Source: Acidimicrobiales bacterium
GTDB taxonomy: Bacteria; Actinomycetota; Acidimicrobiia; Acidimicrobiales; Iamiaceae
NCBI GenBank assembly: GCA_035547835.1
Contig: DASZTW010000005.1
Location: forward strand, 248,001-312,000
Direction of reading: 5' to 3'
Length of the DNA stretch: 64,000 nucleotides
The translations under genes were made by a program, and so were the position numbers. A model generated the notes under the pieces. It ran no database searches, was not told where the DNA came from, and saw nothing but the letters and a program-made list of their open reading frames with translations. Below are positions 9,079-16,626 of this stretch, piece by piece; positions within the stretch are counted from its first letter, which is position 1; every line of letters begins with the position of its first letter.

Positions 9079-9554
9079 CGATCCGTGCCCAGATAGGGCT
9101 TGACGGTGGCGTACCCGGTGTTGGCGTCGGCGGGCGCGGGCGTGTTGTCACCCGGCACGTCGGCGATCTCGGCGCCGGTCCCTGGCGCAGGGGTGATGGT
9201 CTCGACCGTGGTCGGCGTCACCATCCCGAGTTGCTCGGCTCGGGACACGATCCGGTCGGGAGCGGACAGGCGGTCGACCTCGAGCCGCTGGCGGTCATAG
9301 GTCTGCTGCGCGTCGGACACCTGGCTGTTCAAGTGGTCGAGGCGTTGCTGTCCTTGCGCGAGCAGCGCGTGGAACACGGCCGACGCGAGCAGCGCGCCGA
9401 ACACGAAGACGAGCGCCGCGACCACCACCACACCCCGCCGGATGCGCCACGGCCGCGGGTCGACGACGCGGAGATCGGGCCGGCGGGTGGTCGTGGTGGC
9501 ACGGCGGGGGACGGCCGTCGCCGTACGCCGGGCAGGAGCCGTGGTGGCAGCCAT
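9075..9554 (-). CDS. ftsL: FtsL-like cell division protein
   Basis: This is a 159-residue bitopic protein. A basic Arg/Thr-rich cytoplasmic tail (1-38) is followed by one membrane helix (about 41-66) and a heptad-like segment (about 68-110: QQRLDHLNSQVSDAQQTYDRQ). A Thr/Pro/Ala-rich end follows. Sequence similarity among FtsL proteins is low. The call rests on this architecture and on the position between rsmH and ftsI, where ftsL is always found in dcw clusters. FtsL forms the FtsQLB complex that activates FtsWI. The ATG at 9552-9554 starts 2 nt after the rsmH stop. Confidence 0.85.
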   Translation of the reverse strand: MAATTAPARRTATAVPRRATTTTRRPDLRVVDPRPWRIRRGVVVVAALVFVFGALLASAVFHALLAQGQQRLDHLNSQVSDAQQTYDRQRLEVDRLSAPDRIVSRAEQLGMVTPTTVETITPAPGTGAEIADVPGDNTPAPADANTGYATVKPYLGTDR

Positions 9555-9556
9555 CG

Positions 9557-10552
9557 TCAGCGACCCTCCACGGCCGCGCGGGCCTCGTCAGGTGTGAGCT
9601 TCTGGAGGACCCGCAAACGGGCGCTCTCGGCGCGCGGGTTGCGGGTCACTTCGTCGGCCGTGGGCCGGGCCCCTTGGCGACCGATCGTCCGGGCGACCGG
9701 CACGGCACCGCACACGCACGGCAGCTGTGGCGGGCAGATGCAGCCGCCAGTGACGGCCTGACGGAAGGCGTCCTTCACGATGCGGTCCTCGCCGGAGTGG
9801 TAGCTGATCACCGCGATCCGCCCGCCCGGGGCGAGCACGTCGATCGCCGGAGACAGCGACGCGGCCAGCACTCGCAGCTCGTCGTTGACCTCGATGCGGA
9901 TCGCCTGGAAGGTGCGCTTCGCGGGATGGCCCCGCCGGCGGCGCGCCGCCGCCGGCATCGCGTCGCGGATCGCGTCGGCCAGCGCGCCCGTGGTTCGCAC
10001 CGGACGCGCCGCCACGACGGCGTCCGCGATTCGGCGCGCGAAACGCTCGTCGGCGTGGGCCTCGATGATCCGCGCGAGCTCGGCGGCGTCGTAGCCGTTC
10101 ACGACGTCGTCGGCCGAGAAGCGTTGGTCGGGGTCCATCCGCATGTCGAGCGGGGCGTCGAAGCGGTAGCTGAACCCGCGGTCTGCGTCGTCGAACTGCG
10201 GCGAGGAGACGCCGAGGTCGAGCAGCACACCGGTGATCGGCACGCCCAGCTCGGCGGCGGTCGTGGTCGCCAGCGCGGCGAGCGAATCGAAGCGGGCGCG
10301 GGCGAGGCGGCTCCGGCCGCTGAACCGCTCGAGCGTGCGCGACGCGGCCCGCAGGGCCACCGGATCCCGGTCGATCCCCAACAGCGCGATGTCGTCGCGG
10401 GCCCGCAGCAGCGCGCTGGCGTGGCCGGCCGCGCCCAACGTGCCGTCGACGACCAGGCCCGGCGGGACTTCGGCGAACACTTCGAGCACACGCTCGACCA
10501 AGACGGGCTCGTGGCGGAACTCGCCGGCAGGCGAGGTACGTGAAGGCGCCAT
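9557..10552 (-). CDS. rsmH: 16S rRNA (cytosine1402-N4)-methyltransferase RsmH (MraW)
   Basis: RsmH methylates N4 of C1402 in the 16S rRNA decoding site using S-adenosylmethionine. The 331-residue product has the N-terminal HEPVLVERVLEVF, the SAM site DGTLGAAGHASALL, GVLLDLGVSSPQFDDADRGFSYRFD, and the signature RIAVISYHSGEDRIVKD. The ATG at 10550-10552 has an AAGGAG ribosome-binding site about 8 nt upstream. A 75-codon in-frame extension upstream has no family similarity and is part of a leader. A short Cys cluster (GGCICPPQLPCVCG) near residue 275 is common in actinobacterial RsmH. Confidence 0.97.
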   Translation of the reverse strand: MAPSRTSPAGEFRHEPVLVERVLEVFAEVPPGLVVDGTLGAAGHASALLRARDDIALLGIDRDPVALRAASRTLERFSGRSRLARARFDSLAALATTTAAELGVPITGVLLDLGVSSPQFDDADRGFSYRFDAPLDMRMDPDQRFSADDVVNGYDAAELARIIEAHADERFARRIADAVVAARPVRTTGALADAIRDAMPAAARRRRGHPAKRTFQAIRIEVNDELRVLAASLSPAIDVLAPGGRIAVISYHSGEDRIVKDAFRQAVTGGCICPPQLPCVCGAVPVARTIGRQGARPTADEVTRNPRAESARLRVLQKLTPDEARAAVEGR

Positions 10553-10782
10553 GGACGCCGCTCCTTGCTGCTTCGGCCACGGAATCCGGACGCACGGATC
10601 GATGGTCGGCAGCCCCCCGGCCGGCGAATGCCCAGCCGGTTGTCTCTCCAACCAGGCGAGATGGAAAGCGGGCGGAGAAGGGGCTTGCCATCTTGCCGGC
10701 CGAGGGACTGCGGACGACCGATCGGTGCGTGGGGATTGGCAGTGGCGGGTGGGGAGCCGGCGAACGGCAGACGTGGACACGG
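10553..10782 (-). promoter_or_regulatory. Untranslated leader between mraZ and rsmH, candidate structured RNA
   Basis: This 230-nt gap has no plausible gene. It is unusual in a cluster where every other junction overlaps or is a few nt long. On the minus strand it contains a hairpin at 10655-10636: a 7-bp stem CTGGTTG/CAACCGG, with one G-U pair, closing a GAGAGA loop. It also has a 10-bp palindrome ACCGATCGGT and two GGCCGG runs. A conserved mraW leader RNA motif is known from actinobacteria. I cannot confirm a match without a covariance model. The leader ends in the AAGGAG site of rsmH. Confidence 0.4.
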
Positions 10783-11259
10783 TCAGATCCCCAGTCCCGT
10801 GTTCACGTGGTCCATGAGCAACGCCTCGCCGTCGGCGCGGACGTCATCCCATCGTTCGGGCGGCCACATCTCGATGTGCGTGCCCACTCCGACGAGGTGG
10901 ACCTCGGAGGTGACACCCACCTCGGCACGCATCGCCTCGGGGAGGTGGATACGTCCCTGCGCGTCGGGGGTGGCCTCCACGGCTCGGACCCACAGCGTGT
11001 CGTGCACGCGGCGAGCGGCCACGCCGTCGCGTGCACGGGCGCGCAAGTCGGCGGAGATCAGCTTGAGGTAGTCGAGCGGGAACAGGGCGATGCACGGGCC
11101 GGCCCACACCCGGACACGGGCCCCGGCGGCCAGGTGGGGGCGGTGCTCGGACGGCACCACGATGCGCCCCTTGTCGTCGATCGTGCGGTCCCACTCACCG
11201 CCGAACAGGTCGGGGGCGCCCGCGGAGAAGGTCGCCGCCACGGCGGTTCCCTCGTGCTG
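10783..11259 (-). CDS. mraZ: Transcriptional regulator MraZ
   Basis: MraZ is an AbrB-fold DNA-binding protein that represses the dcw operon. The family core is clear: FGGEWDRTIDDKGRIVVPSEHRP and, in the second repeat, DAQGRIHLPEAMRAEVGV. The reading frame stays open up to a GTG at 11313, but that codon lies inside the MraZ-box array and upstream of the likely transcription start. I chose the GTG at 11257-11259, 158 residues, which has GGGAG 5 nt upstream. The GTG at 11281-11283 is possible if the mRNA is leaderless. It is the first gene of the cluster and probably represses itself through the repeats directly upstream. Confidence 0.93.
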   Translation of the reverse strand, partial: QHEGTAVAATFSAGAPDLFGGEWDRTIDDKGRIVVPSEHRPHLAAGARVRVWAGPCIALFPLDYLKLISADLRARARDGVAARRVHDTLWVRAVEATPDAQGRIHLPEAMRAEVGVTSEVHLVGVGTHIEMWPPERWDDVRADGEALLMDHVNTGLGI

Positions 11260-11279
11260 CACGGGTACTCCCGACTCCT

Positions 11280-11320
11280 CCACTGCGAACCACCATAAAC
11301 CACTGCTCTCCACCGGTCAA
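11280..11320 (-). promoter_or_regulatory. dcw promoter overlapped by four MraZ-type boxes
   Basis: On the minus strand GTGG[A/T] occurs four times with exactly 10-bp spacing: 11313, 11303, 11293 and 11283 are the first bases of the four repeats. Direct repeats of a GTGG/TGGG core separated by 5-6 nt are the known MraZ operator. The boxes overlap a good promoter: TTGACC at 11320-11315, a 17-bp spacer, and TATGGT at 11297-11292. This predicts a start of transcription near 11285 and autorepression. Confidence 0.8.
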
Positions 11321-11399
11321 CGATGGCAAAGCACGGAAGAACCACGACGTTCCACGTCGCCAGGCGGGGCTCAGGGGTGAGGTCGCCGCCAGGGTGGCG

Positions 11400-12122
11400 T
11401 CAGCCCGACGGCAAGGCGTCCAGCAGCGCGGCCTCCAAGCGCGCCGGATCGGCCGGGACTTCCCATGCGGCGACGGCGAGCGCGGCCTCGGCGCGCGCCC
11501 GCTCGGCGGGTGCGAGATCGAGCAGGCGAACGAGCGCTGCGGGGTCCCAACGGCGGTGGAGCGCGCACTGGAACGTCGCGCTGTACCGGGTGCGCCGCTG
11601 GGCGATGCCCACCACCTTGGCCAAGCCACCGCCGGGTCGACGACCCATCACCTCGCCCGGCCCGACACCGGCGAAGCACACCAACCGCGACCACTCCGTG
11701 TGCACCATGGCGCCCGCGTGCACGGACAACGTCGGCGCGTCGAGCACCGTTGCGACCGCGGACCGCCACGCTTCACCGACCCACGCAGCCGCCACCCCCA
11801 CGTCGTCGTGCCAGCACGGATCGCCGCGGGGGATCACCAGGTCGACCCACCACGCGCCACCGGGCTCCAAGAGCACCGCTCCGCCACCACTGCGCCGCCG
11901 GACGATCTCGACTCCCGCCGCGTCGGCGGCCGCGCGATCGACGATCGCGTCGGGTTGGGTGCTGCCGAGCACGACGGCGGGCCGGTCGACTTCGAGCAGC
12001 CACATCGTGCGTTCGACGGGCGGCGAGAGCGCGCGGCCATGCAGCACGCCGGCGCTGCCATGCGCGTGCTCGACGCGCCAACCAGACGTCAACGTCCGAT
12101 CCAGACCTGCTCGACGGTGCAC
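11400..12122 (-). CDS. Lipoate-protein ligase A-like protein
   Basis: This is a member of the biotin/lipoate protein ligase (LplA/LipB) superfamily, which attaches lipoate or octanoate to E2 or glycine-cleavage H proteins. The signature RRRSGGGAVLLEPG lies at about 75-88 and the catalytic-type lysine is in GGLAKVVGIAQRR (Lys169). TRYSATFQCALHRRWDP matches the family core. The product is 240 residues from the GTG at 12122. A TTG at 12092 that overlaps the menC stop is an alternative start with the usual coupling. The family also contains octanoyl transferases and biotin ligases, so the substrate is not settled. Confidence 0.8.
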   Translation of the reverse strand: MHRRAGLDRTLTSGWRVEHAHGSAGVLHGRALSPPVERTMWLLEVDRPAVVLGSTQPDAIVDRAAADAAGVEIVRRRSGGGAVLLEPGGAWWVDLVIPRGDPCWHDDVGVAAAWVGEAWRSAVATVLDAPTLSVHAGAMVHTEWSRLVCFAGVGPGEVMGRRPGGGLAKVVGIAQRRTRYSATFQCALHRRWDPAALVRLLDLAPAERARAEAALAVAAWEVPADPARLEAALLDALPSG

Positions 12123-13186
12123 ACGTCGAGGTGCTGTGGGTCGGGTACCACACCGAGGCCCACACCCCCCGGCACTTCGAGCGTGCCGCGCGCGTCGAGG
12201 TCGAACGGCTCGGTGAGGTCACGCTCGAAGTACGACGTGGAAGGCCCGAGGTCGGCGGGGAGGGTGAACGCCGGCAAGGCGGCCACCGCCAGCGCAGCGG
12301 CCCGGCCGATCCCGGTCTCGAGCATCCCGCCGCAGAGGACTTCGAGCCCCGAGTCGTGCGCTGCTCGCGCCACTGCGATGGATTCGCGGCCGAGCCGGCC
12401 GGGCTTCGCGTTCACCCCATCCGCCGCGCCGAGCGCCACGATCGTGGCGACCGCGCCACTGGACGTCACCGACTCGTCGAGCACCACCGGTGTCCGCAGG
12501 CGAGCGGCGAGCGCGGCCGACCCGGTGAGGTCGTCGGGAGCAAGGGGTTGCTCGAGGTACGCCAACCCCAGCGCTTCGACGGCGTCGTAGTCGCGGTCGT
12601 CGCATTCGGCGAGGCTGCCGTTGGCATCGGCCGACAGGTCGAGGTCGGGCCACGTGGCCCGGAGCTCCGTCAACGGTTCGACCAGCCAAGTCGGGTCGAT
12701 CTTGACCTTGACGGAACGGTGACCGAGCTCGAGTGCCGCCGCCACCCGCCGGTGGAGCTGGTCGAGGTCGCGCTCCAGGCCGACGACCGCGGTCGACGCG
12801 ACCCGGCCCCTGGCTCCCGCCGGCCCGGCCCACAACGACGACAACGGGCACCCGTGTGCCTGGGCCCGCACGTCGGCGAGCGCGGTGTCGATCGCCCAGC
12901 ACGCGGGTGCGTGACCGACTGGTCGGGCCCCAGCGCCCCCGAGCAACGAAGGCACGAGCAGATCGACGAGCAGGCGCCACTCACCGTCGGTGTACTCGGG
13001 GATGTAAGTGGGGGCGGACAACGTGGGACATTCGCCCCAGCCGGTGCGGCCATCGTCGGTCTCGACCCGGACCACCACGACATCGCGCTCGACTTGCGTG
13101 CCGCGGGCGTCACCGTGGGGATGTACGAGCGGCAGCCGGACCCGTCGGAGCTCGATCCCGCGCAACGGCACGTCGGCAGCCTCCAT
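12089..13186 (-). CDS. menC: o-Succinylbenzoate synthase (enolase superfamily)
   Basis: OSBS dehydrates SHCHC to o-succinylbenzoate in menaquinone biosynthesis. The 365-residue protein has the muconate-lactonising-enzyme subgroup residues in order: KVK at 160-162, metal ligands D187 (DANG), E212 (EQPL) and D237 (DES), and a second catalytic Lys261 (NAKPGRLG). Actinobacterial OSBS proteins are known to be promiscuous for N-acylamino acid racemisation. No other men gene is in the window, so a dipeptide epimerase or racemase role cannot be excluded. The 34-nt overlap with the downstream lipoate-ligase-like gene suggests co-translation. Confidence 0.82.
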   Translation of the reverse strand: MEAADVPLRGIELRRVRLPLVHPHGDARGTQVERDVVVVRVETDDGRTGWGECPTLSAPTYIPEYTDGEWRLLVDLLVPSLLGGAGARPVGHAPACWAIDTALADVRAQAHGCPLSSLWAGPAGARGRVASTAVVGLERDLDQLHRRVAAALELGHRSVKVKIDPTWLVEPLTELRATWPDLDLSADANGSLAECDDRDYDAVEALGLAYLEQPLAPDDLTGSAALAARLRTPVVLDESVTSSGAVATIVALGAADGVNAKPGRLGRESIAVARAAHDSGLEVLCGGMLETGIGRAAALAVAALPAFTLPADLGPSTSYFERDLTEPFDLDARGTLEVPGGVGLGVVPDPQHLDVCTVEQVWIGR

Positions 13187-13226
13187 GGGCTCCGACGCTA
13201 CCGGCCGGCCTCCGGGGGCCCGCGGG

Positions 13227-13658
13227 TCAGCGGTGGGCGCGGCGAACCGACTCGCGCACGACCTGGTACCCGACGGCCACGACGGTGGCGGCCGCAGCCG
13301 CGCCCGCCATCGCGCGGGTGCGGTCGATCGCGGCGAGCGTCAAGGTCAAGATGGCCAACCCCACCGTGCACCACGTGACGACGCGGCGCCGACGCCGCAA
13401 GACGGTGACCGATGGCGGCAGCGGCCGGGTCAGCGAGGTGATCGGTGGGAGGCCGAGGCCGAGGCCGGACCCGCCGCCGACGCCGCGCAGCGCGGGGGTC
13501 GGGCGATCGCCGTTGACCGAAACGGACGCCGCCAGGGAGCGCATGGCGCGACGGAACTGACGTCGCGGCAGCGCAGATCGTCGCTCGAACGAGCGCACGA
13601 TGACCCAGCCGAGTCCGGCGAGCAGCCAGATGGCGGCGACCAGCGCGAGTCCAGACAT
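13227..13658 (-). CDS. Hypothetical membrane protein
   Basis: This is a 143-residue protein of unknown function. A hydrophobic N-terminal helix (about 2-22, LALVAAIWLLAGLGWVIV) is followed by a basic cytoplasmic stretch and a Gly-rich linker. Two more hydrophobic helices lie around residues 92-110 and 115-132. It precedes menC on the same strand with a 40-nt gap. I do not recognise the family. The codon bias matches its neighbours and no competing frame is better. Confidence 0.55.
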   Translation of the reverse strand: MSGLALVAAIWLLAGLGWVIVRSFERRSALPRRQFRRAMRSLAASVSVNGDRPTPALRGVGGGSGLGLGLPPITSLTRPLPPSVTVLRRRRRVVTWCTVGLAILTLTLAAIDRTRAMAGAAAAATVVAVGYQVVRESVRRAHR

Positions 13659-13804
13659 GGGGCAACTCCAGAGGGCGGGTGGATGCCGGAGCTGCGATGG
13701 AGGTGGATGACCGGCGGTGGTGAGTCAACCCGATCGTCGCCAGCGGCGGCAAGCCCTTGGCCTCTCGCCCGCACGGTACGCGGCCAGCCGACCGTGGAAC
13801 GTGC

Positions 13805-14077
13805 TCATCCGGCGACTCGCCGCCACGCTCGGCACCACGTCAACCACGTGACGATGTCGGACGGATCCGGGTCGTGGTCGACTCCGTAAGCCGTGTGGAC
13901 GCGAAAGCGGAGGTAGTCACGGTCCGGCAGCGGCAGGAACGGAGCGCGCCGCCACCACCCCTTCCCTGCCAGCCGCCACACCTGCGCCAGCGCGGTGGGC
14001 CACAACGTGGGGCGCCGGACCACGGCACGGGTCGCGGCCAGCGACCACGCGATTGGGGATGTGGCCCGCTCCGTCAC
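13805..14077 (-). CDS. Conserved small hypothetical protein
   Basis: This is a 90-residue protein rich in Arg and Trp, with no signal peptide or membrane helix. The middle (WRLAGKGWWRRAPFLPLPDRDYLRFRV) and the end (YGVDHDPDPSDIVTWLTWCRAWRR) look like a conserved actinobacterial family of unknown function. The ATG at 14075-14077 is the first start after a divergent-looking AT-poor gap. The function is unknown, and I see no catalytic motif. Confidence 0.65.
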   Translation of the reverse strand: MTERATSPIAWSLAATRAVVRRPTLWPTALAQVWRLAGKGWWRRAPFLPLPDRDYLRFRVHTAYGVDHDPDPSDIVTWLTWCRAWRRVAG

Positions 14078-14162
14078 GAGCGCATCCTATGGGCCTGCAC
14101 GACGGGGCCAGCGGCTCACCGAGCCGGCCAGGGCACCCTGCCGTCGGCGTCAGCTGCAGCGC

Positions 14163-14588
14163 TCAGCAGAGCTGGGCGAACTCCTGCACCGTCCACACTC
14201 GGCCGTCCGCAGTGCGGGCGTAACCCACACCGACCCGGTTGAAGGCCGAGTTCAAGATGTTGGCACGGTGCGGCGGCGATGCCATGTACTGGCCTTCGAC
14301 GCCGGCGATGCTCGCGCCGTAACCGACGTTCTCACCGATCCGCACCCAGCAGCCGCTGATCCCGGCTGTCAGGGTCGAATGGTGGAGGTAGCCGTCGCGG
14401 GCGAGTTGGTCCGCCCAGGCTTGGGCTTTGAGGTCGAGCATGTCGCTGGGAGCGAGTGCGGGGAGTTGATGGGCGATTCGGTCACCGTTCACGGCGTCGG
14501 CAACTTGGTTCTGCTGCTGCGAGCGGCAGCCAACCAACAAGAGCACAGCCGTGAGGGCGACGGTCAGAGCTACGAGACCACGGCGCAT
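14163..14588 (-). CDS. CAP (SCP/PR1)-domain lipoprotein
   Basis: This is a 141-residue exported protein. The signal peptide ends in a lipobox (LLLVGC, Cys21), which predicts attachment to the outer face of the membrane. The rest is a compact CAP domain: HHSTLTAGISGCWVRIGENVGYG, PPHRANILNSAFNRVGVGYA and the final aromatic VWTVQEFAQLC. The bacterial YkwD-like branch of this family has no proven general activity; roles in the wall or in lipid binding are suggested. The two Cys of the mature domain (GISGCW and the C-terminal QLC) could form a disulfide. Confidence 0.85.
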   Translation of the reverse strand: MRRGLVALTVALTAVLLLVGCRSQQQNQVADAVNGDRIAHQLPALAPSDMLDLKAQAWADQLARDGYLHHSTLTAGISGCWVRIGENVGYGASIAGVEGQYMASPPHRANILNSAFNRVGVGYARTADGRVWTVQEFAQLC

Positions 14589-14633
14589 GGCCCACTTGTC
14601 GGCACGGGCCCCCGAGCCTTGAGGAGATGTCGC

Positions 14634-15518
14634 TCACGATTTGGCGCGGTGACCGAGTTGCTGGAACGCGATCGCCGCCGCGCCCACCAGCCCAGCCTCG
14701 GCGCCCAGCCCGGCCGGCACGATGCGGGTACCGGCGCTGAACTCGAGTCGAGCCGACGCGTCGAGTGCAGCCTGAGCGGCAGCGAAGAACGGGCCACCGA
14801 ATCCGAGCGCCACGGATCCGGCCACGACGACCAGTTCGAGATCGAGCAGGTTGACCACCGACGCCACGCCACGTCCCACCAAACGACCCGTGCGCTCGAT
14901 CACCTCGGGCCCCGCTTCTTCGGCCGGACGGCCCGTGATCGCACGGATGGCCGTCCCCGACGCCTCGGCTTCCAGACAGCCGATCGCGCCGCACCCGCAT
15001 GGACGACCGTCCGGCTCGACGATCACGTGCCCGACATGTCCCGCATTGCCACCGTGCCCATCGAGCAGCCGGCCGTCGACCACCAGACCGCCACCGACCC
15101 CAGTCGACACGACCATGGCCAGGTAGTCGGTGCAGCCCTGCGCGGCGCCGCACCATCCCTCGCCGAGCGCCAGCGCCTTGGCGTCGTTGTCCACGTACAC
15201 GGCCAACCCAGTGGCCTCGGCCAGACGCGCGGCCAAGGGGAAGTCACGCCACTGGGGGATGTTGAGCGGCGACACTTCGCGACCGGTGCGGGTCATCGGG
15301 CCGCCGCAGCCGACCCCGCAAGCGCCCAGTTCACCTGCACCGCGATCCGCCGCGACGGCACGTACCTCGTCGAGCAACGCGACCAGCGTCGCGAGCAGGC
15401 CGTCGGGGCCGTCGCCGGCAGTGGGCACCTTGGCGCGGTGGAGCACCTCGCCGGTGTCGTCGACCACACCGGCGGCCAACTTGGTGCCGCCGATGTCGAC
15501 CGCAAGCACATGTGACAC
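14634..15518 (-). CDS. ROK-family sugar kinase (glucokinase-like)
   Basis: This is an ATP-dependent sugar kinase of the ROK family, 294 residues from the GTG at 15516-15518. It has the phosphate loop AVDIGGTKLAAGVV, catalytic Asp in YVDNDAKALALGEG, STGVGGGLVVDG, and the ROK zinc motif CGCGAIGCLEAEASG. Glucose, or another hexose or amino sugar, is the likely substrate. It is one of two ROK kinases here (the other is at 35075-36073). It is divergent from the MoxR operon across 133 nt. The in-frame extension upstream of the GTG is not conserved and was rejected. Confidence 0.85.
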   Translation of the reverse strand: MSHVLAVDIGGTKLAAGVVDDTGEVLHRAKVPTAGDGPDGLLATLVALLDEVRAVAADRGAGELGACGVGCGGPMTRTGREVSPLNIPQWRDFPLAARLAEATGLAVYVDNDAKALALGEGWCGAAQGCTDYLAMVVSTGVGGGLVVDGRLLDGHGGNAGHVGHVIVEPDGRPCGCGAIGCLEAEASGTAIRAITGRPAEEAGPEVIERTGRLVGRGVASVVNLLDLELVVVAGSVALGFGGPFFAAAQAALDASARLEFSAGTRIVPAGLGAEAGLVGAAAIAFQQLGHRAKS

Positions 15519-15618
15519 GGGCGGCACCGTACCGGCACGGTGGTGGCGGCGGCCCCCGACAGGCACACCGGCGCGCACGCCGGCGCGACGTCGCTCTCCG
15601 CTCGGCTCCCCTGCCGCG

Positions 15619-15651
15619 TACGCTGTTGACCCCGCTCTCGTGGAGGAACCC
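15619..15651 (+). promoter_or_regulatory. Candidate -10 box and ribosome-binding site of the MoxR operon
   Basis: TACGCT at 15619-15624 fits an actinobacterial -10 (TAnnnT). GGAGGAA follows at 15642-15648 just before the GTG at 15652. A convincing -35 is not visible. Confidence 0.4.
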
Positions 15652-16626
15652 GTGTCCACTGCCCGGACCCGACGCCCGGACGACCTGGCCCAACACTTCT
15701 CGGTCATCGCCGACAACATCGCCCATGCCATCCAGGGCAAGTCCGACGTCATCCACCTCGTGCTGGTGGCGCTGCTGGCCGACGGTCACCTGCTCCTCGA
15801 GGACGTGCCGGGCGTGGGCAAGACCTCGCTCGCCAAAGCCCTTGCCATCTCGATCGACGGCACCTTCGGCCGGGTGCAGTTCACTCCCGACCTCCTGCCT
15901 TCCGACGTCACGGGCGTCAACGTGTGGGACCGCGCGAACAGCCGCTTCGAGTTTCACCCCGGACCGATCTTCGCCAACGTGGTGCTCGGCGACGAGCTGA
16001 ACCGGGCATCGCCGAAGACGCAATCAGCGCTGCTCGAGGCCATGGCGGAGCAGCAGGTGACGGTCGACGGGGTGACGTATCACCTGCGCGACCCGTTCAT
16101 GGTGATCGCCACCCAGAACCCGCTCGAGCACGAAGGCACCCATCCGCTGCCGGACTCGCAACTCGACCGCTTCCTGCTGCGCCTGTCGATGGGTTATCCA
16201 GCGCGCTCCGCCGAACTCGACATCTTGTCGCTGCACGAAGACCACGCGCCGCTGTCGGAGCTCGGCCCGGTGGTGACGGCCGACGCGATCGCCGCCGCCC
16301 GCGCCGGGCTGCGCGCCGTGCATGTCGCACCCGCGCTGCGCGGGTACTTGGTCGACCTCGCCCACGCCACCCGCCAACACCCGGCCGTGGCGATCGGGAT
16401 GTCGCCACGGGCCACGCTGAGCTTGCAGCGCACCGCGCGGGCACGCGCCGCGCTCGACGGTCGCGCGTACGTCATCCCTGACGACATCAAGGCCCTGGCC
16501 GAGCCCGTGATCGCTCACCGGCTGGTCCTGGCCCCCGAAGCCGAGTTGCGCGGCATCACCGCCGCCGACGTGGTCCACGACGCGCTGACCGGGGTGCCGG
16601 TGCCGGCCGCGCGACAGCCGGGATGA
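15652..16626 (+). CDS. MoxR-family AAA+ ATPase
   Basis: This is a 324-residue AAA+ ATPase of the MoxR group, thought to act as a chaperone for metal-dependent or secreted protein assembly. Walker A is DVPGVGKTSLAKALA, Walker B is VVLGDELNRASPKTQSALLEAM, sensor 1 is ATQNPLEHEGTHPLPDSQLDRF, and the C-terminal lid is present. The GTG at 15652 is preceded by GGAGG. Upstream in-frame sequence belongs to the divergent intergenic region. The stop overlaps the DUF58 ATG by 4 nt. MoxR, DUF58 and transglutaminase genes form a widespread actinobacterial trio. Confidence 0.93.
   Translation: MSTARTRRPDDLAQHFSVIADNIAHAIQGKSDVIHLVLVALLADGHLLLEDVPGVGKTSLAKALAISIDGTFGRVQFTPDLLPSDVTGVNVWDRANSRFEFHPGPIFANVVLGDELNRASPKTQSALLEAMAEQQVTVDGVTYHLRDPFMVIATQNPLEHEGTHPLPDSQLDRFLLRLSMGYPARSAELDILSLHEDHAPLSELGPVVTADAIAAARAGLRAVHVAPALRGYLVDLAHATRQHPAVAIGMSPRATLSLQRTARARAALDGRAYVIPDDIKALAEPVIAHRLVLAPEAELRGITAADVVHDALTGVPVPAARQPG

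Noticed and set aside
5642-9151. A very long minus-strand frame containing murE and upstream sequence
   Set aside because: Only the last 478 codons match MurE. The rest is an Arg-rich shadow of ftsI, which has all PBP motifs in another frame.
11260-11313. GTG at 11313 as the start of MraZ
   Set aside because: It lies in the MraZ-box array and upstream of the predicted transcription start, and the extra residues are not part of the family.
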